A stretch of 5,479 bases of DNA from a bacterium (GTDB lineage Bacteria > Bacteroidota > Ignavibacteria > Kapaibacteriales > UBA961), in contig JALHLL010000220.1 of assembly GCA_022844575.1 (NCBI GenBank), forward strand, positions 1 through 5,479, written 5' to 3'. Within the stretch, counting starts at the first letter, position 1; each line of letters begins with the position of its first letter. Positions 1-5,479 of the stretch are shown here, piece by piece. A model generated the notes under the pieces. The model was not told the DNA's origin. It saw only the letters and a program-made list of their open reading frames with translations, and searched no databases. The translations under genes and the position numbers were made by a program.

Positions 1-519
1 TACAGGTGCTGATTTTACAACAGGTGCAGATTTCGCAGGGCGACCACGACGTTTCGGTGCTGCTGATACAGGTGCTGATTTTACAACAGGTGCAGATTTC
101 GCTGGACGGCCACGACCTTTTGGTGCAGCTGCTATAGGTGCTGATTTTACAGCAGGTGCCGCTTTTGCAGGACGACCACGACGTTTCGGTGCTGCTGATA
201 CAGGTGCTGATTTTACAACAGGTGCCATTTTCGCAGGACGACCGCGACGTTTCGCCGCCGCTGCTACAGGTGCTGATTTTACAACAGGCGCTGCTTTCGC
301 AGGACGACCGCGACGTTTCGGTGCTGCTGCTACAGGTGCTGATTTTACAACAGGCGCTGCTTTCGCAGGACGACCACGATGTTTCGGTGCTGCTGATACA
401 GGTGCTGATTTTACAACAGGTGCTGCTTTTGCAGGGCGGCCACGACGTTTTGGCGCCGCTGCTACAGGTGCCGATTTAATAACCGGTGCTGCTTTTGCAG
501 GGCGGCCACGACGTTTTGG
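1..519 (-). repeat. 66-bp in-frame tandem repeat array (7 full + 1 partial copies) coding AT-hooks
   Basis: Copies on the minus strand run 519-454, 453-388, 387-322, 321-256, 255-190, 189-124, 123-58 and 57-1 (partial, 19 of 22 codons). The core tetrapeptide RGRP is kept in every copy. The residue two before it varies (KRRGRP mostly, KHRGRP in copy 3, KGRGRP in copy 7). The linker end alternates between APVAAA-like and APVSAA-like forms. Synonymous positions are largely shared as well, so copies look recently duplicated or homogenised. As 66 is a multiple of 3, gain or loss of units keeps the frame. The array runs off the contig, so the true copy number is unknown. Confidence 0.95.
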
Positions 520-573
520 AGATGATAGATCAGCTTTTACGGGTGCAGCTATAGATTTTTTTGGTCTTCCCAT
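1..573 (-). CDS. AT-hook tandem-repeat DNA-binding protein (3' end cut off by contig end)
   Basis: The reading frame is open from ATG at 573 to the left edge, giving 191 residues with no stop, so the C-terminus is missing. After an 18-residue leader (MGRPKKSIAAPVKADLSS) come seven full copies and one partial copy of a 22-residue unit. Each unit begins (P/A)K-x-RGRPAK and continues with a linker such as APVVKSAPV plus an Ala-rich spacer. RGRP flanked by basic residues is the core of the AT-hook, which in HMGA proteins binds the minor groove of A+T-rich DNA. Each unit has about six Lys/Arg and no acidic residue, so the chain should be highly cationic and disordered. There is no catalytic domain, signal peptide or membrane segment. 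The start is supported by a GAGGT ribosome-binding site 7 nt upstream. It lies 46 nt after metK on the same strand and may be cotranscribed. A nucleoid-associated or H1/HMGA-like role is inferred; a folded domain could lie beyond the contig end. Confidence 0.88.
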   Translation of the reverse strand, partial: MGRPKKSIAAPVKADLSSPKRRGRPAKAAPVIKSAPVAAAPKRRGRPAKAAPVVKSAPVSAAPKHRGRPAKAAPVVKSAPVAAAPKRRGRPAKAAPVVKSAPVAAAAKRRGRPAKMAPVVKSAPVSAAPKRRGRPAKAAPAVKSAPIAAAPKGRGRPAKSAPVVKSAPVSAAPKRRGRPAKSAPVVKSAPV

Positions 574-580
574 GGAATTT

Positions 581-585
581 ACCTC
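581..585 (-). promoter_or_regulatory. Ribosome-binding site of the AT-hook gene
   Basis: On the minus strand GAGGT lies 7 nt upstream of the ATG at 573, ideal Shine-Dalgarno spacing. It fixes the start of the repeat protein. It is the only clear ribosome-binding site placed before a gene in the window; the nucleotidyltransferase, cyclase and rhodanese starts lack one. Confidence 0.6.
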
Positions 586-619
586 GAAAAATTAATAAAA
601 TAAGAACAATTATGGGGGT

Positions 620-1756
620 TTACATCGTTTGAAAATGACTTACGAGATTTAATTCTTCCCAAGGAAAAATATCTCTTCCGAAATGACCGTATGCAGCCGA
701 AGGACGATAAATCGGACGACGTAAATTCAATCGTTCGATAATTCCTTTTGGAGTCATATCTATTGTTTTCATTATGAAATCGCTTATTACTTTATCGGGT
801 ACCGTACTCGTACCATGTGTATTTACTAATAAAGAAACCGGATTTGTTACTCCGATAGCATAAGAAACTTGAATAGTGCATTCGCGTGCAATACCTGCAG
901 CTACGATGTTTTTTGCCAAATGTCTTGTGGCATAAGCAGCCGATCTATCAACTTTTGTCGGGTCTTTCCCTGAAAAAGCACCACCACCATGAGGTGCTTT
1001 ACCACCGTAAGTATCAACAATTATTTTGCGTCCGGTTAATCCCGTATCGCCATGGGGTCCACCTATTTCAAATTTTCCGGTCGGATTTATGTGGTACGAT
1101 GTCGAATCATCAAGCAATGAAGAAGGAATAACCTTTTTAATAATATATTCATGTACATCGTTTACTATTTTCGATTGTTCCACATCAGGATCGTGTTGTG
1201 TGGAAACCACAACCGTATCAACACGTTTAATGGAACCGTCATCATTATATTCTAATGTTACCTGTGCTTTCGCATCAGGACGCAAATAAGGCATTAGAGT
1301 AATATTATTTTTACGAATATCTGCCAATACGTTCATCAATTGATGGGAATACATTAATGCTGCCGGCATATATTCCGGCGTTTCATCAACGGCATAACCG
1401 AACATCATGCCTTGGTCACCTGCCCCACCCGTATCAACACCCATTGCAATATCAGGCGATTGTCGATTGATTACATTGATAACCGCACATGATTCACTAT
1501 CAAAACGATACTCCGCTTTCGTATATCCGATTTCACGGATTACACGGCGCACTAATTGTGGCAAATCAATGTATGTTTCTGTCGTAATTTCACCGCCAAC
1601 AACAATTAACCCTGTACTTGCATAACATTCACATGCTACTCTGCCCATCGGATCATCCGTTAATACGGCATCTAACACGGCATCCGAAACTTGATCGCAT
1701 ATTTTATCCGGATGACCTTCCGAAACGGACTCGGAAGTAAATAATATTTTACTCAT
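620..1756 (-). CDS. metK: S-adenosylmethionine synthetase (methionine adenosyltransferase)
   Basis: This cytoplasmic enzyme makes S-adenosylmethionine from ATP and methionine, releasing phosphate and pyrophosphate. The 378-residue protein matches the bacterial MetK family end to end (E. coli MetK is about 384 residues). Visible landmarks are FTSESVSEGHPDK at residues 6-18 (ATP and Mg2+ site), GAGDQG at 111-116 (first family signature), STQHDPD near 185-191, GPHGDTGLTGRKIIVDTYGG at 233-252, GGGAFSGKD at 257-265 (P-loop-like second signature) and AAYGHFGR near 354-361. The loop before GAGDQG is short (GVDTG against GVDRADPLEQ in E. coli), but all catalytic motifs are intact. I chose ATG at 1756; an in-frame TTG at 1762 would add only two residues and the family begins MxK(x)LFTSESV. 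No strong ribosome-binding site is seen. It starts 37 nt after the nucleotidyltransferase stop, suggesting an operon, and ends with TAA at 622-620. Confidence 0.98.
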   Translation of the reverse strand: MSKILFTSESVSEGHPDKICDQVSDAVLDAVLTDDPMGRVACECYASTGLIVVGGEITTETYIDLPQLVRRVIREIGYTKAEYRFDSESCAVINVINRQSPDIAMGVDTGGAGDQGMMFGYAVDETPEYMPAALMYSHQLMNVLADIRKNNITLMPYLRPDAKAQVTLEYNDDGSIKRVDTVVVSTQHDPDVEQSKIVNDVHEYIIKKVIPSSLLDDSTSYHINPTGKFEIGGPHGDTGLTGRKIIVDTYGGKAPHGGGAFSGKDPTKVDRSAAYATRHLAKNIVAAGIARECTIQVSYAIGVTNPVSLLVNTHGTSTVPDKVISDFIMKTIDMTPKGIIERLNLRRPIYRPSAAYGHFGRDIFPWEELNLVSHFQTM

Positions 1757-1793
1757 TAGCAATAATTATCGTATGTGAAAAATAAAGGAAAAT

Positions 1794-2768
1794 CTAATGT
1801 TTATCTATTTCGCTGGAATCGCCCACATTCAATTTTGAGAATGTGCCACGCACAATGGCACTATTGCCTATTATTGATTGATCGAGTACCGACGCACTTA
1901 CAATTGCATTATCCCCAATAATGCTATCACGCACAATACTATCTGTTACTTCGGCATTTTCCGCGATTGTTGTAAATGGCCCAATAACCGAATGTTTGAT
2001 TTTGGCTGTTGGTGCTATAAATACCGGTGGAACAATTACAGTATCCTTTATTGTTATCGTCGAGGGAAAATGTTCCAATAGATATCGGTTTGTGGAAAGC
2101 ATAGTTTCGGGTTTACCGCAATCATACCATCCTTCAACATGAAATGTTGATATTTTTTCACCGCGATCAATCATCATTTGTAAAGCGTCCGTAAGCTGAT
2201 ATTCGTTTCTTGTACGGATATTTTCCGTAATCAGACGATTAAGACATTCTTTTAAAAGTCCGGTATTTTTAATACAGTACAATCCCACCAATGCCAAGTT
2301 GGATGGCGGATGATCCGGTTTTTCCACAAGTTTTGTTATTGTATTTCCATTCATTTCTACAACGCCGAATCTTCTCGGGTCTTCAACACTCCGTACTCCT
2401 ACCGAACTTGTTTCCTGATTAATAGCTAACGATAAATCCACATCAAAAATCGTATCTCCAAGAATTATTAAAATAGGGTCATTCCCTATTGTGTGTCTCG
2501 CAATCCAAATGGAATGCCCCAAACCGAGACGCTCTTCCTGATAAACAAAATCAAATTTTAATCCATAATGGGAACGTACATAATCCTCAACAAGATGTCC
2601 CATATAACCGACAATTATAGTTGCTTCGGTTATTCCTTGTTGCTGCAATGTATCAAGAATATGCCCGAGTATGGGCTTTCCTGCAACATTTAAAAGTACT
2701 TTTGGAAGGGTATATGTGTGTGGTCTTAATCTTGAACCAACACCTGCAACCGGTATAATTGCCCGCAT
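1794..2768 (-). CDS. Sugar-phosphate nucleotidyltransferase with C-terminal left-handed beta-helix (NDP-sugar pyrophosphorylase family)
   Basis: The family couples a sugar 1-phosphate to an NTP, giving an NDP-sugar plus pyrophosphate in the cytoplasm. The N-terminal Rossmann-like domain (about 1-235) shows the signature GVGSRLRPHTYTLPK at residues 9-23, with K23 as the expected catalytic lysine. It also has LGDTIF near 103-108 with the metal-binding aspartate D105, VEKP at 148-151 (sugar contact) and GWYDCGKPE at 213-221, whose aspartate is the usual second metal ligand. Residues 244-315 are hexapeptide-like repeats (for example VIGPFT, IIGDNAIV, IIGNSAIV), as expected for a left-handed beta-helix seen in long glucose-1-phosphate thymidylyltransferase-like and GlmU-like enzymes. 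No acetyltransferase function can be claimed. The nucleotide and sugar are not settled by sequence; dTTP or UTP with glucose 1-phosphate are the likely options. ATG at 2768 fits the family N-terminus (MRAIIPVAG). It is the first gene of the minus-strand cluster and has a promoter match 29-61 nt upstream. Confidence 0.9.
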   Translation of the reverse strand: MRAIIPVAGVGSRLRPHTYTLPKVLLNVAGKPILGHILDTLQQQGITEATIIVGYMGHLVEDYVRSHYGLKFDFVYQEERLGLGHSIWIARHTIGNDPILIILGDTIFDVDLSLAINQETSSVGVRSVEDPRRFGVVEMNGNTITKLVEKPDHPPSNLALVGLYCIKNTGLLKECLNRLITENIRTRNEYQLTDALQMMIDRGEKISTFHVEGWYDCGKPETMLSTNRYLLEHFPSTITIKDTVIVPPVFIAPTAKIKHSVIGPFTTIAENAEVTDSIVRDSIIGDNAIVSASVLDQSIIGNSAIVRGTFSKLNVGDSSEIDKH

Positions 2769-2796
2769 ATTTTTTATTAAAATGAACTACGGGGTA

Positions 2797-2829
2797 CAAA
2801 AATACAACAAATATCAAAAGCAATGCAAA
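2797..2829 (-). promoter_or_regulatory. Bacteroidota-type promoter for the nucleotidyltransferase-metK cluster
   Basis: Reading the minus strand, TTTG (2829-2826) is followed after 21 nt by TATTTTTG (2804-2797). This matches the Bacteroidota consensus TTTG at about -33 and TAnnTTTG at about -7. Transcription would begin a few bases further on, near 2790, giving a leader of about 20-25 nt before the ATG at 2768. A-rich tracts just upstream (about 2830-2845) could help as an UP-like element. The match is by eye and has no experimental support. Confidence 0.6.
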
Positions 2830-2862
2830 TTTTTTTTATTTTCTTTACATAAAACTTTGTTT

Positions 2863-2893
2863 TTTGCAACATTTTTTATACAGAATACTTTTC
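2863..2893 (+). promoter_or_regulatory. Candidate Bacteroidota-type promoter for the cyclase gene
   Basis: TTTG (2863-2866), a 19-nt spacer and TACTTTTC (2886-2893) match TTTG-N19-TAnnTTTG at all but the final base. It would leave a leader of about 155 nt before the ATG at 3054, long for a gene of this kind. In A+T-rich DNA such near-matches arise by chance, so the call is weak. Confidence 0.3.
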
Positions 2894-3053
2894 ATTTATA
2901 TTTATTAAAAGCCATTTTTATACACAGTATTTAGATCTTTTTCACTTTTCAGATTGTTAAATTAATTAACCATCTCACCAAAAACATGAATTCCTGAAAA
3001 GACTATTGCGTATCCATAAGCGTCGTTATCATAAAGATTTCATTGTATAAAGT

Positions 3054-4643
3054 ATGACTCTCTGTATCAATTCATCGCATGATAATATTTCGGATGATAT
3101 TTTCATACCATATGAAAAGTCACATCCGCTGACAACCGATAAGTTTTCTTCAATGGAAAATGGTGCCTATTGGTTCGGGCGATTACTTACACTCGAAAAT
3201 TATCGCGACAACTATCGTTCGTCCAATATTTCCGCTCTTGATTTTCAACCGAGCCGAGAAAACTTTTCATCTAATGATTATGACATAATATATGCCGGTG
3301 GAGGTTTATCGGTATTGCATGCAGCTGTAATGGCTGTTGTGTACGGATATAATGTATGTGTTTTCGATAGGTTTGAAGTAGGTAGTACACATAGGGATTG
3401 GAATATCTCATTATCTGAAATTAAAAGAGCAATAGAAGTAGGGTTAATCTCGGAGGATGAACTATCGTTAATAGTTGCAAAACATTATTCACAAGGCGGA
3501 TTTATTAAGTTCCATGATAAGTCTTCATCCGTAAAAACATCGGCACTTTGGATGAATGATGTATTGGATATTGCCATTGATGCAAATGCTCTGCTTATGT
3601 TAGCACGGAAAAAAATAGAATACAGTGGTGGTAAAATTCTTAATGGAACTGTCTTCAAAAAAGCGATTAGCCATAATAATGGTGTTACAATTATTACAGA
3701 AAGAAATGGTATTGCAGAGAAAATTAAAGGGCGTGTTTTTGTTGATGGTATGGGTGTGTACTCACCTGTGTCGAAAACACTAAATCCGCAGTTTCAATTT
3801 ACCCATTGTTGCCCGACAGTCGGAACTATTTCGTCCGGTTATGAAGAAGGAAAAGCCGAAAACCAAGTTAACACGGAAGTGGGCGAAATTTTGGTTACAC
3901 TCGATGATGCCGATGATAACGGACGACAATTAATATGGGAGGGTTTTCCGAGTAATGAGGGCAAATTTATTACCTACTTATTTTTCTATGATACATTTAA
4001 TTCCTCTCGCGATAAATCTCTACTCAATCTTTATGAAATTTTCTTTCGTCAATTACATACTTATAAAAAACCAGCGAAAAATTTTGCGATAGGCAGACCA
4101 CTTTTCGGAATAATACCCTCATATCTTCACAAATCACTCTTTCAGCAAAAAAGAATTTCAGCACATAACATAGTGTGTATCGGCGATTCGGCTGGACTAA
4201 GTTCACCTCTTACCTACTGCGGTTTCGGAAGCTTTATTCGTAATATTAAGCGCACGACAATGCTTTTGCATGAAGCTCTCGAATCAAATAAAACGGATGA
4301 GAAATCTTTATCGCGAATAACTGCATATGAATCAAATGTTTCTATTGCCGCTAATTTTGCGCAGTTTTTAGTCGGGAATCCGCGCTTTCCGCGTCATGCC
4401 GTTAATGAAACAATGAATATAATTTTAGATATACTTCAAAACTTACCGCCACACATAGGTAAGGAACTGTTTCAGGATACTTTATCGTGGTCATCGTATA
4501 ATACTCTTATGTCAACAGTTCCGAAAATGTATCCGAGTGCTTATAAATTGCTTTTACGGCACCACGGTATAAATGGTTTGTATTGGTGGCTTGTAAACTT
4601 TATCGGTTTCTCGATGGAGAAATGGAGAGGTAACATACGATAG
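3054..4643 (+). CDS. CruA/CruP-family FAD-dependent lycopene cyclase-like protein
   Basis: The 529-residue protein is a flavoprotein of the CruA/CruP type. CruA cyclises the ends of lycopene in green sulfur bacteria; CruP is its paralogue in cyanobacteria and plants. After a 74-residue N-terminal extension comes DYDIIYAGGG at 75-84 (first beta-strand and dinucleotide loop), then VCVFDR at 101-106 with the acidic residue expected to hold the FAD ribose. Next are RDWNIS at 114-119 (like the QEWNIS of plant CruP as I remember it) and GRVFVDGMGVYSPV at 226-239, recalling the IIDAMG-SPV stretch of CruP. IWEGFPSNEG at 294-303 and IVCIGDSAGLSSP at 373-385 (second FAD motif, GDSAG), followed by YCGFGSF, also match in order. 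The third Gly of the dinucleotide loop is replaced: GGGLSV where the CruP I recall has GGTLGI. Whether it is CruA or CruP, and whether it cyclises lycopene, cannot be decided here. It stands alone, with no crt genes beside it. The start is the first ATG of the frame and has no clear ribosome-binding site. Confidence 0.8.
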   Translation: MTLCINSSHDNISDDIFIPYEKSHPLTTDKFSSMENGAYWFGRLLTLENYRDNYRSSNISALDFQPSRENFSSNDYDIIYAGGGLSVLHAAVMAVVYGYNVCVFDRFEVGSTHRDWNISLSEIKRAIEVGLISEDELSLIVAKHYSQGGFIKFHDKSSSVKTSALWMNDVLDIAIDANALLMLARKKIEYSGGKILNGTVFKKAISHNNGVTIITERNGIAEKIKGRVFVDGMGVYSPVSKTLNPQFQFTHCCPTVGTISSGYEEGKAENQVNTEVGEILVTLDDADDNGRQLIWEGFPSNEGKFITYLFFYDTFNSSRDKSLLNLYEIFFRQLHTYKKPAKNFAIGRPLFGIIPSYLHKSLFQQKRISAHNIVCIGDSAGLSSPLTYCGFGSFIRNIKRTTMLLHEALESNKTDEKSLSRITAYESNVSIAANFAQFLVGNPRFPRHAVNETMNIILDILQNLPPHIGKELFQDTLSWSSYNTLMSTVPKMYPSAYKLLLRHHGINGLYWWLVNFIGFSMEKWRGNIR

Positions 4644-4756
4644 TTCACTCTTGCGATTATTATAGTTTTATCGTTGTTTTAGGAGGTAAAGGCAGATTTG
4701 GATATAGAAGCTGCTAAGTGATGGAATGTACGGCGAAGCAGGTTTGTACGGAAGAA
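4644..4756. other. Convergent intergenic gap, no clear terminator
   Basis: The 113 nt lie between two converging stops (cyclase TAG at 4641-4643, rhodanese TAA at 4759-4757). Only a weak stem (CGAT...ATCG, about 4654-4673, followed by TTGTTTT) resembles a terminator on the plus strand, and I do not call it. A perfect AGGAGGT at 4681-4687 has no convincing gene behind it. Confidence 0.5.
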
Positions 4757-5299
4757 TTAATCGCGTTTTTGAACAAGTTTGCCCCAATGCTGGTTATAGG
4801 GGTGCATATCATTGGTTTGTCCCTTAGCATTCACAACAAGATTGCCCTCATTATACCATCGGAAGATTCCGCCAAGCAAGTTTGCTATTTGTACTGCATT
4901 ATATTGTTTGAATACATTTTTCAGACGTTCGAGACATATAGAACTTCGGTAACCGACCGAACAATAGAATACGACTAATTTTCCTTTAATTGCCGTACCG
5001 TATAGGCGAGCAAAATCACTTTCGCTTATCTCTGAACTGATATTGACAGCTTTCCTTACATGACTCATTTTGTACTCCTCCGGTTCACGGACATCAAATA
5101 TGACTACTTGATTGCTATCCTTCGACGCTAAAATCTGTTTTAGCCGATCGTGAGAAATATTAGGTACAGGGTGTGCATTCTGCACCATTTTCTCAACAAC
5201 GGTCAGCTTGAACTGTGCGGATACCTCTGCAGGTATAATGAGCATACATGCAAAGCCGAATACGACACTTATGGTAAAAACGGATTTCTTCATAATCAT
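4757..5299 (-). CDS. Exported single-domain rhodanese-like protein
   Basis: Rhodanese domains move sulfur through a cysteine persulfide. The 180-residue precursor has a Sec signal peptide: basic MKK at residues 3-5, a hydrophobic stretch to about 22 and a likely cut after VSA at 26-28. The mature protein of about 152 residues would be periplasmic. The rhodanese fold spans about 46-155. It has IFDVREPEEY at 67-76, then SHVRKAVNI at 79-87, where GHIPGAINI is usual. The active loop CSVGYRS at 113-119 carries the catalytic cysteine C113, and LLGGIFRWYNEG follows at 141-152. The tail (HPYNQHWGKLV at 166-176) recurs, as I recall, in secreted rhodaneses of several phyla. Either ATG at 5299 or ATG at 5293 (MKKSVF) could be the start; the second is the more typical signal-peptide start, but no ribosome-binding site decides. 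It stands alone with its own promoter match upstream. Substrate and partner are unknown; thiosulfate, cyanide or thiol detoxification are possible. Confidence 0.87.
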   Translation of the reverse strand: MIMKKSVFTISVVFGFACMLIIPAEVSAQFKLTVVEKMVQNAHPVPNISHDRLKQILASKDSNQVVIFDVREPEEYKMSHVRKAVNISSEISESDFARLYGTAIKGKLVVFYCSVGYRSSICLERLKNVFKQYNAVQIANLLGGIFRWYNEGNLVVNAKGQTNDMHPYNQHWGKLVQKRD

Positions 5300-5362
5300 T
5301 TCATTATCAGCCCGCTCTATAGACGAATGAAAGTCATTTCAAGCGTTTTAGTAACTTGCATT

Positions 5363-5394
5363 CAAAATTATAATGTCTCGTTTACATGTGCAAA
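5363..5394 (-). promoter_or_regulatory. Bacteroidota-type promoter for the rhodanese gene
   Basis: On the minus strand TTTG (5394-5391), a 20-nt spacer and TAATTTTG (5370-5363) fit the TTTG-N(19-21)-TAnnTTTG consensus at every fixed base. The expected start of transcription near 5355 gives a leader of about 55 nt. The rest of 5300-5461 contains no gene I can support. Confidence 0.6.
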
Positions 5395-5461
5395 CTAATC
5401 ATCGGCTTTCTTCTTCACCTTCTGTGTACGATTTGCATTACGCAGTTATTGTATTCTGAGG

Positions 5462-5479
5462 AGATCGGAAGAGCACACG
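5462..5479 (+). other. Illumina TruSeq adapter remnant at the contig end (artefact)
   Basis: The last 18 bases, AGATCGGAAGAGCACACG, are identical to the start of the Illumina TruSeq indexed adapter read at the 3' end of short inserts. They are not part of the genome and should be trimmed. True genomic sequence probably ends at about 5461; the leading A may be genomic or the A-tail. Confidence 0.95.

Larger units (their letters stand above)
2769..3053. other. A+T-rich divergent intergenic region (285 nt)
   Basis: The region separates the minus-strand cluster from the plus-strand cyclase gene. It is rich in T and A runs, including T8 around 2830-2837. It holds the cluster promoter near its left end and a weaker plus-strand promoter candidate at 2863-2893. 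I see no credible small gene or RNA gene in it. Runs of A and T are what AT-hook proteins bind, so this would be a natural target for the nearby repeat protein, but that is only inference. Confidence 0.5.

Noticed and set aside
138..479. Plus-strand open frame of 113 codons with a repeating Leu/Gln/Val-rich pattern
   Set aside because: It is the antisense of the AT-hook array. Its periodicity is the 66-bp repeat, and the minus frame gives a recognisable RGRP protein with a ribosome-binding site.
1..519. Repeat array considered as a CRISPR
   Set aside because: The units are contiguous, coding and in frame, with no unique spacers between conserved repeats.
886..1625. Plus-strand open frames opposite metK
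   Set aside because: They are antisense to an intact, highly conserved gene and show no motif of their own.
1757..1762. Upstream TTG start for metK, adding two residues
   Set aside because: The ATG at 1756 matches the family N-terminus and TTG has no better ribosome-binding site.
4654..4680. Possible terminator stem CGAT...ATCG followed by a T-rich run
   Set aside because: There are only four pairs with a 12-nt loop, too weak to call.
4681..4721. Perfect AGGAGGT followed by a seven-codon TTG frame ending in a TGATG overlap with a frame running to 4978
   Set aside because: The downstream frame is antisense to the rhodanese gene and the mini-frame is too short to support. Genes here mostly lack Shine-Dalgarno sites, so the match is probably chance.
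5408..5460. Short open minus-strand stretch upstream of the rhodanese that could be the tail of another gene
   Set aside because: It has about 15 codons, cut by the adapter end, and nothing recognisable.

Overview
The window reads like a short metagenome or draft-genome contig from a member of the Bacteroidota/Chlorobiota (FCB) group. Three things point there. Two intergenic regions carry close matches to the Bacteroidota-type promoter (TTTG, 20-21 bp, TAnnTTTG). Three of the five genes (sugar nucleotidyltransferase, cyclase, rhodanese) have no convincing Shine-Dalgarno sequence. The cyclase is of the CruA/CruP type, known from green sulfur bacteria, cyanobacteria and plants. The assignment is an inference; no rRNA or other definitive marker is present. 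Both contig ends are technical: the left end stops inside a tandem repeat, and the last 18 bases are an Illumina adapter.

Layout. On the minus strand, read right to left from about 2797 down to 1, three closely spaced genes may form one operon. They are a sugar-nucleotide pyrophosphorylase-like nucleotidyltransferase with a C-terminal beta-helix (1794-2768), S-adenosylmethionine synthetase metK (620-1756), and an AT-hook repeat protein (1-573, cut at the contig end). The AT-hook gene is built almost wholly of a 66-bp (22-residue) tandem repeat, each copy carrying an RGRP core. A promoter match sits just upstream of the nucleotidyltransferase.

An A+T-rich divergent intergenic region (2769-3053) separates this cluster from a single plus-strand gene (3054-4643). 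That gene encodes an FAD-dependent protein of the CruA/CruP lycopene cyclase family. Converging on it from the right is a minus-strand gene (4757-5299) for an exported single-domain rhodanese, with its own near-consensus promoter at 5363-5394.

How the genes relate. metK supplies the cell's methyl donor. The nucleotidyltransferase probably makes an NDP-sugar for surface polysaccharide. The AT-hook protein is probably a nucleoid-associated or architectural DNA-binding protein. The cyclase-like protein would act in carotenoid end-group formation if it is a true cyclase. No joint pathway is obvious, and I see no defence system, CRISPR array, mobile element or RNA gene. The most unusual item is the homogenised AT-hook array. 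The cyclase with an altered FAD-binding glycine motif comes second.
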